Source: Acidobacteriota bacterium
GTDB taxonomy: Bacteria > Acidobacteriota > Holophagae > Holophagales > Holophagaceae
Assembly: GCA_016192145.1 (NCBI GenBank)
Contig: JACPUT010000008.1
Location: forward strand, 248,001 to 312,000
DNA: 64,000 nt
Direction: 5' to 3'
Shown: piece after piece, positions 36,808 through 44,766 of the stretch
Layout: each line of letters opens with the position of its first letter
Position numbering within the stretch: the stretch's first letter is position 1
The notes under the pieces: generated by a model
What the model was told of the DNA's origin: nothing
Seen by the model: the letters and a program-made list of their open reading frames with translations, nothing else
Database searches by the model: none
Program-made: the position numbers and the translations under genes

Positions 36808-37215
36808 TTGCCGAGAATCGAGTGGTCGCCCTCTTGGAGTGTCGGTGATGATCGGCTCGATCACGAACATCAAAGCCTCGTCGCCTTGATCAATCGGCTC
36901 GTGGAGCCCGAGATCAGGGAGTCAAACGATCCCCAGGTGAGGCGAGCTTGCGTCGCGGAAGTGATCCTCTATGCGGAAAACCACTTCCGCTATGAGGAGG
37001 ACCGCATGGAGCAGGTGAAGTACCCGAATCTGGAAGGGCATCGGGCGGGCCACATGCGCTTCCGGAGGCAGATTTCCCAGCTGACCCTGGGCGCCTTCGA
37101 GGAGACCCCCGGGCTGCTTTCTGATCTGCACACCTTCCTCATCGCCTGGCTCAAGAACCACATCCTCGATGAGGATCAGCGATACGCCGCCTACCTGGTG
37201 GCTGGGCCGGAATGA
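36808..37215 (+). CDS. Bacteriohaemerythrin
   Basis: A 135-residue four-helix protein with a non-haem di-iron O2 site. All ligand positions are present in order: HEH in LDHEHQSL, HFRYEE, HRAGH and HILDEDQRYA. The N-terminus IEWSPSWSVGDDRLD is the standard family start. TTG at 36808 is preferred because GGAGG lies six bases before it; GTG at 36796 would add four residues. These proteins carry or sense oxygen; a cytosolic O2-scavenging role fits a microaerophile or anaerobe. Confidence 0.92.
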   Translation: MPRIEWSPSWSVGDDRLDHEHQSLVALINRLVEPEIRESNDPQVRRACVAEVILYAENHFRYEEDRMEQVKYPNLEGHRAGHMRFRRQISQLTLGAFEETPGLLSDLHTFLIAWLKNHILDEDQRYAAYLVAGPE

Positions 37216-37233
37216 ACCGAAGGCGGGGAATCC

Positions 37234-37362
37234 TTAACCCCTGAGGCTGGGCCACAGGAGCATGGCCAGCAGGGCCGCCATGAAGAAGAGGATCCATCCG
37301 GCTTCTTCCATCCAGACGGGGTCGTGAAGCGGCTGGTGGAACCTCGGCATATGGAAGCGCAT
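37234..37362 (-). CDS. 42-residue single-pass membrane peptide
   Basis: A very short gene encoding MRFHMPRFHQPLHDPVWMEE followed by one hydrophobic helix (GWILFFMAALLAMLLW) and ending SLRG. A perfect AGGAGG lies five bases before the ATG. The N-terminal 17 residues hold three histidines and several prolines. It lies about 125 bases downstream of the tRNA-Leu gene on the same strand and may be cotranscribed with it. I know no family; small peptides of this form often modulate membrane complexes, which is inference. Confidence 0.6.
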   Translation of the reverse strand: MRFHMPRFHQPLHDPVWMEEAGWILFFMAALLAMLLWPSLRG

Positions 37363-37488
37363 GGGAACCTCCTGATGCACGACCAGTATCGGTCGCTCCC
37401 GGGTTCGTGCCCGGGAATCTGGGCGGAGGGCCCCCGCCCGGTTGAGCATCACCGGTGTCCCGGTTCGAGGGGCCGACATCATGGAACC

Positions 37489-37574
<86 letters not shown>

Positions 37575-37629
37575 GAGGTTCCAGGCTACCTCAAGGCAGT
37601 CATACTGGGGCAGCACCCTTGGAGGTTGG

Positions 37630-37947
37630 ATGTCCGCGATGCTGTTGCTGCTTTCCGGAATGGTCACCGTGCCCCAGGCACCCCGGAAGGACCTGGCCCT
37701 CTTCTATCGGCGGGCCTGCGCGGAATGCCATGGGGTGGACGGCGGGGCCCGTTCCGGATCCGGACTTCGCCTGGCCGGGCGGAATCTCGCGGACCATCGC
37801 TGGCAGGCCCGGACGACGGATGGGGATATGGTGAGGGCCATTCTCAAGGGAAAGCGTGAAATGCCTGCATTTGGCGCCAATCTGTCGGAAGAGGACGCCA
37901 AGCGCCTCGTCACCGAGATCCTGCGGCCCATGGCCGCCCGAAAATAG
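37630..37947 (+). CDS. Small exported c-type cytochrome, first of three
   Basis: A 105-residue class I cytochrome c. It has a short signal sequence (MSAMLLLLSGMVTVPQ), the haem site CAECHG near residue 35 and a probable axial Met in KREMPAFG. Its C-terminal helix NLSEEDAKRLVTEIL is typical. The ATG at 37630 follows TTGGAGG. It lies 11 bases before a second, related cytochrome gene. Such proteins shuttle electrons in the periplasm. No oxidase or dehydrogenase gene is adjacent, so the partner is unknown. Confidence 0.85.
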   Translation: MSAMLLLLSGMVTVPQAPRKDLALFYRRACAECHGVDGGARSGSGLRLAGRNLADHRWQARTTDGDMVRAILKGKREMPAFGANLSEEDAKRLVTEILRPMAARK

Positions 37948-37958
37948 CAGGAGCGCCC

Positions 37959-38345
37959 ATGCGCACCCCCTTGATCTTCTTGGCCGCCGTCCTTTGGGCG
38001 CTGGCCCCCCTTTCGGCCCAGGCGTCCCCGGGGGCCCCGGGGCAGGCTCCCGGCAAGGATGCCAAGGCGCTCCGCGCCTTTTTCGCGGCTGAGTGCGTGC
38101 GATGCCACGGCGCGGATGGCAGCGCCCTGGGGCCGGATGGGAAGCGGCTCAAGGGGCAGGACTTCACCAACCCGAAGGAGATGGCGGAGAAGCAGGACGC
38201 CAAGCTCGCCAACACGGTGCTGAAGGGCATCTTCTTCGGGAAGGTCATGCCGTCCTTCAAGGGGAAGCTGACGGAGGCGGAGGCCCTGGCCATGGTCACC
38301 GAGGTGGTGCGCAAAGCCGAGAAGGGCAAGGCCATCCAGCCCTGA
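37959..38345 (+). CDS. Small exported c-type cytochrome, second of three
   Basis: A 128-residue class I cytochrome c with a signal peptide (MRTPLIFLAAVLWALAPLSAQA), haem site CVRCHGADGS and axial Met in FGKVMPSFKG. AGGAG precedes the ATG. The stretch VLKGIFFGKVMP is shared nearly exactly with the third cytochrome (ILKGIFFGKVMP) and, more loosely, with the first (ILKGKREMPAF), showing descent by local duplication. Confidence 0.9.
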   Translation: MRTPLIFLAAVLWALAPLSAQASPGAPGQAPGKDAKALRAFFAAECVRCHGADGSALGPDGKRLKGQDFTNPKEMAEKQDAKLANTVLKGIFFGKVMPSFKGKLTEAEALAMVTEVVRKAEKGKAIQP

Positions 38346-38405
38346 GGCCTGGCCTGGACGGCCGGAGGGGTGCGGATTTTGGAACCGGCCCTCCCTGAAG
38401 CGCTA

Positions 38406-38433
38406 CCGCGGGCTGATCGTGGATCAGCCGCGG
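38406..38433 (+). terminator. Hairpin between the second and third cytochrome genes
   Basis: CCGCGGGCTGATC pairs with GATCAGCCGCGG around GTG, with a single bulged G. There is no T-run. It may separate expression of the third cytochrome from the first two. Confidence 0.5.
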
Positions 38434-38455
38434 ATGGCATGGGGCAGGAGGTCGC

Positions 38456-38893
38456 GTGAAGGCAAGGTCCCTCGGGTGGGGTTGGCTCTTCGGCTTGGCG
38501 CTCGGGGCCCAGACTCCATCCGCCCCGGCCCGCTCCATTGACGAATTGCGGGTGTTTTTCCGGGAGAATTGCGCGCGCTGCCACGGGGCGGATGGATCTG
38601 GCCGGGACGCGGGGGGACGGCGCCTCACGGGCCAGGATTTCTCGGAGTCCCCGAAGGTCAGGCACGCGCGCGCGGCGGAAGCCGCGGGCCATGGCAGTGC
38701 TTCCCGGGAGGTCCGCTCCATGGTGCGCACCATCCTGAAGGGGATCTTCTTCGGAAAGGTGATGCCGGCTTGGAAGGACCAGTTGAGCGAAGCCGAGGCG
38801 GAGCTGTTGCTGAGGGAGGTGGTGATGAAGGCGGAAAAGGGCAAGGTCATCGGCCCGGCCAGCCCAGCCCCCCTGGCGGCCTCCCGGGAGTGA
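38456..38893 (+). CDS. Small exported c-type cytochrome, third of three
   Basis: A 145-residue class I cytochrome c that starts at GTG 38456, with AGGAGG six bases upstream. It has a signal peptide ending near ALGAQ, haem site CARCHGADGS and axial Met in FGKVMPAWKD. It carries an insertion of about 20 residues (SPKVRHARAAEAAGHG) between the haem site and the Met loop compared with the second cytochrome. Its stop lies 25 bases before the helicase start. Confidence 0.88.
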   Translation: MKARSLGWGWLFGLALGAQTPSAPARSIDELRVFFRENCARCHGADGSGRDAGGRRLTGQDFSESPKVRHARAAEAAGHGSASREVRSMVRTILKGIFFGKVMPAWKDQLSEAEAELLLREVVMKAEKGKVIGPASPAPLAASRE

Positions 38894-38918
38894 CGGGCCC
38901 ACGGGGTATGATCGGAGG

Positions 38919-41900
38919 ATGGATTCCCAGCTCGATCATCCCCTCCTCCGGGGCCTGAACCCGCCCCAGCAGCAGGCGGTGAAGCACGTGAAGGGCCCCC
39001 TGCTCATCCTGGCGGGCGCCGGCTCCGGGAAGACCACCGTGATCACGAGGCGCATCGCCTGGCTGGTGGAGGAGGAGGGGGTGAATCCCTCCAGCATCCT
39101 GGCCGTGACCTTCACCAACAAGGCGGCCGAGGAGATGCGGGAGCGCGTTTCCCGCCTCGTCTCGGTGCCCGTGAACCAGCTGTGGGTGAGCACCTTCCAC
39201 AGCTTTTGCACAAGGCTGCTGCGGCGGGAGGGGGACCGCACCCCCGTGGGGAAGTCCTTCGTCATCTTCGATCCCAGCGACCAGAAGAGCCTCATCAAGC
39301 AGGTCCTGGCGGAGCTCAAGCTCTCCGAAAAGCAGTTCCACCCCCGCAAGGTGCTGGAGCACATCAGCGACTGGAAGAACCGCTGCCTCCTGCCCGAGGA
39401 GGCCAAGGACGAAGCCCTGGACGCCTGGAGCCGCAAGGTCCTGGACGCCTACGCCCTCTACCAGAAGGGCCTCACGAACCACCGGGCCTGCGACTTCGAC
39501 GACCTCCTCCTCCACGCGGAGCGCCTGCTGCGCGAGCCCGTGATGCAGGAGGCCTATGCCCAGAAGTTCCGCCACGTGCTCGTGGACGAGTACCAGGACA
39601 CCAACTTCGCCCAGTACAAGCTCGTGCAGCACCTGGCGGGACTGCACAAGAACTTGTGCGTGGTCGGCGATGAGGATCAGTGCCTGATCGCGGGTACGCG
39701 CATCCGCCTGGCCGATGGCCGGGAACGGGCCATCGAGAAGGTGAAGGTCGGCGACCTCGTCCTTTCCTGCCATGGGAGCGGGGATATGCGACCCGCCCCG
39801 GTGACGAGGGTCCATCGACGTGAGGGCCGGAAGCAGGGCGTGGAGATCCGGACGGAATCCGGTCGGAAGGTCGTGAGCACCCCCGACCACACGCACTTCG
39901 CCGGCTATCGTCTCGGCCTCAGCCCCCAGTGGCATTTCGTCTACCTCATGCGGAAGGAGGGGATGGGCTGGAGGCTCGGCACCACCCAAGTCCACACGCG
40001 CGGGCAGGCGAAGCCCGTGGAGGGATTCAAGCAGCGAGCCTTGCAAGAGCACGCGGACGAGCTTTGGGTGGTGGGCGTTCACGGAACGGAAAATGAGGCT
40101 CGGGCCGAAGAGGTGATCCTCTCTCTGCAGCACGGCATTCCCGCCCTGCCGTTCGTGCCCCGGCGGGGTGCCTCATCCAAGGGACTGGTGCACGATGGGA
40201 AAGCCATCGCCCGGGTTTTCCAAGCCCTCGAAGGCGGCGAAGCTGGAGCCAGAACCCTGTTGAGACAGCGTGGGCTCTCCGAAGAGCACCCCCATCACAG
40301 CGCTCAAGGCGCTACCGGGCGGCGGCGCAACCTCGTGCTCACCCTCTGTGGCGATCGCCGAGGGCGCACACCCATGCATCGCATCTCCATGGTCGGCCAG
40401 GACGCTGAGGGGCGCCGGGTCCTGGAAACCATGGGCTATTCGGTCCGAGCCGCGAAGGCGGGCTCCACCAGTTGGCGGTTCGAAACTTGCCGCAAGGACT
40501 TTCAGGAGGTGATGTCCATCGCTGAAAGCATCCAGAAGCGACTGGGGGCGCAGCTCGTCATGAACGCCCGGCTGGGACAGAACGGAGATCGGGCGGAAAG
40601 CAACAGCCTGCCCATGCTTCCGGCCTCCAACGTCCAGCCCGGAATGGTGCTCTTCGACGCTGAAGGCGGCTATGACACCGTGGTGCGGGTGAGCCGCGTG
40701 GCTCTGGAGAAGCCCGTCTTCGATCTCGACATCCCGGGCACTCACAACTTCGTTGCGAATGGGTTGCTCACCCACAACTCCATCTACGGGTGGCGCGGCG
40801 CCGATATCCGCAACATCCTCGACTTCCAACGGGATTTCCCGGGGGCCGTGCAGATCAAGCTGGAGCAGAACTACCGCAGCACCCAATCCATCCTGGATGC
40901 GGCGAGCACGGTCATCGCCAACAACAGCCAGCGCCTGGGCAAGACGCTGTGGACGGACTTGGGCCAGGGCGAGCGGCTCTCCTTCCGTCTGCTGGACGAT
41001 GGCCGCGCCGAGGCCGAACACGTGGCGCGCCGCATCCGGGAGGAACGTGCCGCCGATCCCGAAGGCCGGGTGGCCATCCTCTATCGCGCCAATTGGCAGA
41101 GCCGGCCCCTGGAAGAGGCGCTGCGCGGCGCCAACCTCGCCTACAAGCTCGTGGGCGGCACGAAGTTCTACGAGCGCCAGGAGATCAAGGACCTCATCTC
41201 CTACCTGCGCCTCGGGGCGAACCCCTTCGATCTCACCTCCTTCCGCCGTTCGGTGAACACGCCCAGCCGCGGCATCGGGCCCACGACCCTGGCCAAGATC
41301 GAAGCCGCCATCCCCGAGAACGGCACCCCCATCGAGGGCGTGGCGGCGCTGCTCAAAGAGAAGGCCTTCACGGGTCGCAGCCAGCGGGAGATGCTGCGCT
41401 TCCACGACCTCTTCGCCAAGGCGGAGGGGGAACGCCGAGCCCAACCCCTGTCGGGCTTCATCCGCTGGATGCTCCATGAGAGCGGCCTGCTGCAGGCCCT
41501 GGTGGATGAGGACACCCTGGAGGCCAAGGGTCGCATCGAGAACCTGGAGGAATTCCTGAGCGCCGCCAGCGAGCTGGACGGCCTGGGCTTGGACGGCTTC
41601 CTGGACCGCATCACCCTCATGGCCGATGCGGATGAAGTGGAGCAGGACTCGCGCATCACCATGATGACGATCCACTGCGCCAAGGGGCTGGAGTTCCCCA
41701 CCGTGTTCCTCGTGGGCATGGAGGAGGATGTCTTCCCCAACCGCATGGCCAAGGAAGACGACGGCCTCGAGGAGGAGCGGCGCCTCTTCTACGTGGCCAT
41801 CACACGCGCCCAGCGGAAGCTCTACATGAGCGGCGCCCGGCGCCGCGCCGCCTTCGGCGGGCCGCCGACCCTGGGCATGCCGAGCCGCTTCTTGAAGGAG

Positions 41901-42287
41901 GTGCCCACGGAGGCCCTCGATCAGCCCATCCGCTGGGGCACGGAGATGTTCCAGGCGGGGCAGGGGGCTTGGACCCCCACCCCCGCGCGGGGCGGCGGGG
42001 GCGTCTCCGTGGCCGGTGAACTGAGCCGCATCCGTTCGATGTTCAGCCAAGTGAAGGCCCAGGCCACCTCGGAATCCGGCGAGGAAAGCGTGGAGGCGCC
42101 TCCCCCGCCTGAATGCGCGCCCGGTGATGCCTGGCCCGTGGGCACCCGCGTGCGCAGCCCGCGGTTCGGCCGCGGCGTGATCACCGGCGCCTCGGGACGC
42201 GGCGACATGATCACCTACACCGTGCGCTTCGCCGACAGCGGCGAGAAGCGCATCGTGGCCAAGTACGGGATGCTGGAGAAGGAGTAG
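38919..42287 (+). CDS. UvrD/PcrA-family DNA helicase interrupted by an intein
   Basis: A 1122-residue precursor whose spliced form would be 756 residues, normal for PcrA/UvrD. The helicase translocates 3' to 5' on DNA in repair and replication restart. Visible motifs are AGAGSGKTTVI (Walker A), VDEYQDTN (motif II), then VVGDEDQ broken by the intein before SIYGWRGADI (motif III). These are followed by LEQNYRST (motif IV), MTIHCAKGLEFPTVF (motif V region), FYVAITRAQ (motif VI) and a C-terminal Tudor-like domain (RFGRGVITG ... RFADSGEKRI). The helicase works only after the intein excises itself. The gene is followed by inverted-repeat element H. Confidence 0.95.
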   Translation: MDSQLDHPLLRGLNPPQQQAVKHVKGPLLILAGAGSGKTTVITRRIAWLVEEEGVNPSSILAVTFTNKAAEEMRERVSRLVSVPVNQLWVSTFHSFCTRLLRREGDRTPVGKSFVIFDPSDQKSLIKQVLAELKLSEKQFHPRKVLEHISDWKNRCLLPEEAKDEALDAWSRKVLDAYALYQKGLTNHRACDFDDLLLHAERLLREPVMQEAYAQKFRHVLVDEYQDTNFAQYKLVQHLAGLHKNLCVVGDEDQCLIAGTRIRLADGRERAIEKVKVGDLVLSCHGSGDMRPAPVTRVHRREGRKQGVEIRTESGRKVVSTPDHTHFAGYRLGLSPQWHFVYLMRKEGMGWRLGTTQVHTRGQAKPVEGFKQRALQEHADELWVVGVHGTENEARAEEVILSLQHGIPALPFVPRRGASSKGLVHDGKAIARVFQALEGGEAGARTLLRQRGLSEEHPHHSAQGATGRRRNLVLTLCGDRRGRTPMHRISMVGQDAEGRRVLETMGYSVRAAKAGSTSWRFETCRKDFQEVMSIAESIQKRLGAQLVMNARLGQNGDRAESNSLPMLPASNVQPGMVLFDAEGGYDTVVRVSRVALEKPVFDLDIPGTHNFVANGLLTHNSIYGWRGADIRNILDFQRDFPGAVQIKLEQNYRSTQSILDAASTVIANNSQRLGKTLWTDLGQGERLSFRLLDDGRAEAEHVARRIREERAADPEGRVAILYRANWQSRPLEEALRGANLAYKLVGGTKFYERQEIKDLISYLRLGANPFDLTSFRRSVNTPSRGIGPTTLAKIEAAIPENGTPIEGVAALLKEKAFTGRSQREMLRFHDLFAKAEGERRAQPLSGFIRWMLHESGLLQALVDEDTLEAKGRIENLEEFLSAASELDGLGLDGFLDRITLMADADEVEQDSRITMMTIHCAKGLEFPTVFLVGMEEDVFPNRMAKEDDGLEEERRLFYVAITRAQRKLYMSGARRRAAFGGPPTLGMPSRFLKEVPTEALDQPIRWGTEMFQAGQGAWTPTPARGGGGVSVAGELSRIRSMFSQVKAQATSESGEESVEAPPPPECAPGDAWPVGTRVRSPRFGRGVITGASGRGDMITYTVRFADSGEKRIVAKYGMLEKE
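39681..40778 (+). mobile_element. Intein in helicase motif III (366 residues)
   Basis: The inserted segment runs from Cys255 to Asn620 of the precursor. Splicing block A is CLIAGTRIRLADGRERAIEK. Block B is VVSTPDHTHFA, with the TxxH signature. Block F is VFDLDIPGTHNFVANGLL, and block G is THN followed by Ser as the first residue of the C-extein. All residues for class 1 splicing are present: Cys1, block-B Thr and His, penultimate His, terminal Asn and +1 Ser. About 200 residues between blocks B and F exceed a mini-intein. They include LCGDRRGRTPMHRI and a segment SWRFETCRKDFQEVM, but I see no LAGLIDADG or HNH motif. A homing nuclease is therefore absent, degenerate or of another type. Confidence 0.93.
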
Positions 42288-42292
42288 ACCGG

Positions 42293-42411
42293 AGGCTGGA
42301 GACCGGAGGCTGGAAGCTGGAGGTCAAGCAGGCTCCGACCCAAAGCCACCGTGCGGCCCTGATGGGTCGGCGGATGCATTCCTCCAGCCTCCAGCCTCCG
42401 GTCTCCAGCCT
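42293..42411. repeat. Inverted-repeat element H (GGAGGCTGGA units)
   Basis: Arms 42293-42323 and 42381-42411 are 31 bases each with one mismatch. Each arm is a string of GGAGGCTGGA-type words (AGGCTGGAGACCGGAGGCTG and on). The interior of 57 bases includes GGCTCCGACCC and GGGTCGGCGG, which can pair in part. It lies immediately after the helicase stop and before the spermidine-synthase-like gene. No T-run follows. Confidence 0.85.
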
Positions 42412-42447
42412 GACTCTGTCATCCTGGATCCACTCACCTGGTGATCC

Positions 42448-44514
42448 ATGACCGAAGCTCCGGCGCGCCCTTCCGACGCCCCCTCCCTGCTGTTGCCCTG
42501 CGCCATGGTGGGCCTGGGCGCCTTCCTGCTCTTCCAGGTGCAGCCCCTGCTGGCGAAGCGCATCCTGCCCTGGTTCGGCGGATCGGCGGCGGTGTGGACG
42601 GCGTGCATGCTCTTCTTCCAGGTGATGCTGCTCCTGGGTTACGGCTATGCCCACCTGCTCCAGAAGCTGCCCGTGCGCCGGCAGGCCACGATGCATGGGT
42701 TCCTCCTGCTGGTCAGCCTCCTGCTGATGCCTTTGAACCCCAGCGCCTCCTGGAAGCCCCACGATCCGGGCGATCCCACCCTGCGGATCCTCGCCCTGCT
42801 GGGGGCCACGGTGGGCCTCCCCTACCTGCTGCTCTCGGCCACGAGCCCCCTCGTGCAGGCCTGGGTCTCCCGGGAGCGGCTGGGCTGGCAGCCCTGGCGC
42901 CTCTTCGCCCTTTCCAACGCCGGCAGCCTCTTCGCGCTGCTCAGCTATCCGGTGCTCATCGAGCCCTTCCTCGTGCTCCCGACTCAGGCCTGGGCGTGGA
43001 CGTGGACCTTCGTGGCCTATGTGGCTTGCGCGCTCGCCATGGCGTGGCGGGCCCGGGTGCTGCCTGAGATCGAGGCGGCCCAGGGCCAGGGGGACGGTCC
43101 CGCGCCGAACTTTGGCCTACGCGCCTTCTGGGTGGCGCTGGCCTTCGTGCCCAGCCTCCTGCTGCTCTCGGTGACGAGCCACCTGAGCACCAACGTGGCC
43201 CCCATCCCCTTCCTCTGGGTACTGCCCCTCTGCCTCTACCTGCTCAGCTTCATCCTCACCTTCGAGCACCCCCGGTGGTACGTCCGAACGGCGTGGCTGG
43301 GATTGCTCGGGCCCGCCCTCATCGCCATGGGGCTCATGCTGAGCCGGGATTTCGCCCACGCGCCCGTGCGCGTGCAGGTGCCGTTCTTTTCCGCGGGGCT
43401 GTTCACCGTCTGCATGGTCGGCCATGGCGAGCTGGCCCGCCTGCGCCCCCATCCGCGCCACCTCACCGGCTTCTACCTGTGCCTTTCCGTGGGCGGGGCG
43501 CTGGGCGGCGTCTTCGCGGGGCTCATCGCCCCTCGGATCTTCAACACCCTCCTGGAGCTACCCCTGGGCCTGGTGCTGTGCGGTGGGCTCGCCTTCCTGA
43601 GCTGGGCGCGGGACTCCAAGGCAGAGAATGTCTGGGTGCGTCGCGCCCTGATGCTGATGCTGGCGCTCTCGGCGGGTGGCGTCTTCGCCATGGCCACCTA
43701 CTACCGGCGCGAGTCGGCCAAGGAGAGCCTCGTCCAGGGGCGCAACTTCTACGGCGCCCTCCGCGTGAAGGAGGAAGGCGAGGGCGACGACCACATGCGG
43801 CTCCTCCTGCACGGCACCATCAATCACGGGGGCCAGTTCCTGAAGCCGGGCCACGAGCGGGATCCGGCCACTTACTACGGCCGCAGCAGCGGCGTGGGGC
43901 GCGCGATCACCGATGCCCAGGTTGGGGGCCCGGTGAAGGTGGGGGTCATCGGCCTCGGTTCCGGGGGCCTGCTGTCCTACGTCCGTCCGGGCGACAGGTT
44001 CCGGGTCTACGAGATCAATGCGCTCGTCGAGGCCATGGCCCGAACCTGGTTCGAGGGCCTGCCCAAGGCCCCGGAACCCGTGGATCTGGTGCTGGGCGAC
44101 GCGCGGTTGATGCTGGAGGTGGAGGCGCCCCAGGCCTACGACGTGCTGGCCGTGGATGCCTTCAGCAGCGACTCCATCCCCGTCCACCTGCTGACCCGCG
44201 AGGCCTTCGACGCCTACCGCCGCCACCTGAAACCGGACGGCATCCTCGCCGTGCACATCTCCAACCGCTACCTGGATCTCAAACCCGTGCTCGTGGCCGA
44301 GGCCGAGGCGGGGGCCTGGTTCGCGGTGTACGTGAACGACGGGGCGGAAGAGGAACCCGAAGGGGTCTACAGCTCGGATTGGGTGCTGCTAACCCGGGAT
44401 CCGGCCGCCCTCCAGCGGGCCCGGGTGAAGTCGGGCTCGGAGCCGCTGGCGAGCAAGCGCACCGTGGGCCGCTGGAGCGACGACTTCAGCAACCTCTACC
44501 GGATCCTCAAGTAG
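42448..44514 (+). CDS. Membrane-anchored spermidine synthase-like protein
   Basis: A 688-residue protein. About 450 N-terminal residues are a multi-spanning membrane domain of MFS-like type. The C-terminal 230 residues are an aminopropyltransferase/SAM-binding fold: VGVIGLGSGGLLSYV, then RVYEINALV, LGDARLMLE and VLAVDAFSSDSIPVHLL. This fused arrangement is common in uncharacterised bacterial homologues, and polyamine synthesis has not been shown for them. The motif carrying the catalytic Asp (DAFSSDSI) is kept. It lies between inverted-repeat elements H and I. Confidence 0.85.
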   Translation: MTEAPARPSDAPSLLLPCAMVGLGAFLLFQVQPLLAKRILPWFGGSAAVWTACMLFFQVMLLLGYGYAHLLQKLPVRRQATMHGFLLLVSLLLMPLNPSASWKPHDPGDPTLRILALLGATVGLPYLLLSATSPLVQAWVSRERLGWQPWRLFALSNAGSLFALLSYPVLIEPFLVLPTQAWAWTWTFVAYVACALAMAWRARVLPEIEAAQGQGDGPAPNFGLRAFWVALAFVPSLLLLSVTSHLSTNVAPIPFLWVLPLCLYLLSFILTFEHPRWYVRTAWLGLLGPALIAMGLMLSRDFAHAPVRVQVPFFSAGLFTVCMVGHGELARLRPHPRHLTGFYLCLSVGGALGGVFAGLIAPRIFNTLLELPLGLVLCGGLAFLSWARDSKAENVWVRRALMLMLALSAGGVFAMATYYRRESAKESLVQGRNFYGALRVKEEGEGDDHMRLLLHGTINHGGQFLKPGHERDPATYYGRSSGVGRAITDAQVGGPVKVGVIGLGSGGLLSYVRPGDRFRVYEINALVEAMARTWFEGLPKAPEPVDLVLGDARLMLEVEAPQAYDVLAVDAFSSDSIPVHLLTREAFDAYRRHLKPDGILAVHISNRYLDLKPVLVAEAEAGAWFAVYVNDGAEEEPEGVYSSDWVLLTRDPAALQRARVKSGSEPLASKRTVGRWSDDFSNLYRILK

Positions 44515-44556
44515 GGCCGGTGATCCTGGGTCAGAGGGCAGAGAGAAAACCGAAAG

Positions 44557-44640
44557 CCAGAGATGAACAGAGATGAACGGAGATAAAAGCGACCGGAGTC
44601 CATCTCCGTTCATCTCTGTTCATCTCTGGTTTTGTTTTTG
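44557..44640. terminator. Inverted-repeat element I (AGATGAAC units) with T-run
   Basis: Arms 44557-44584 and 44602-44629 are perfect 28-base complements around a 17-base loop, followed by TTTTGTTTTTG. The left arm is AGAGATGAAC repeated. It lies between convergent genes and can serve the membrane-anchored spermidine-synthase-like gene as an intrinsic terminator. It is the sister of element B: GTGATG/CATCAC there is AGATG/CATCT here, a compensated change in both arms. The following 44641-44766 has no feature I can identify. Confidence 0.88.
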
Positions 44641-44766
44641 CGTTGCTTCTTGAAGAGGCTCGTCCAGCATTGACCGTGGATATAGCCGGTCCTGGCTCTT
44701 CACCCAGGCCAGAAATTCCGCGATGAACATCAATTGGCCGTGATGAAAATGGGTGGCGCGCTGGCG

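Noticed and set aside
39681-40778. Interpretation of the helicase insert as a frameshifted or chimeric gene
   Set aside because: The frame is continuous, both splice junction motifs are intact and the flanking helicase motifs join perfectly when the insert is removed.
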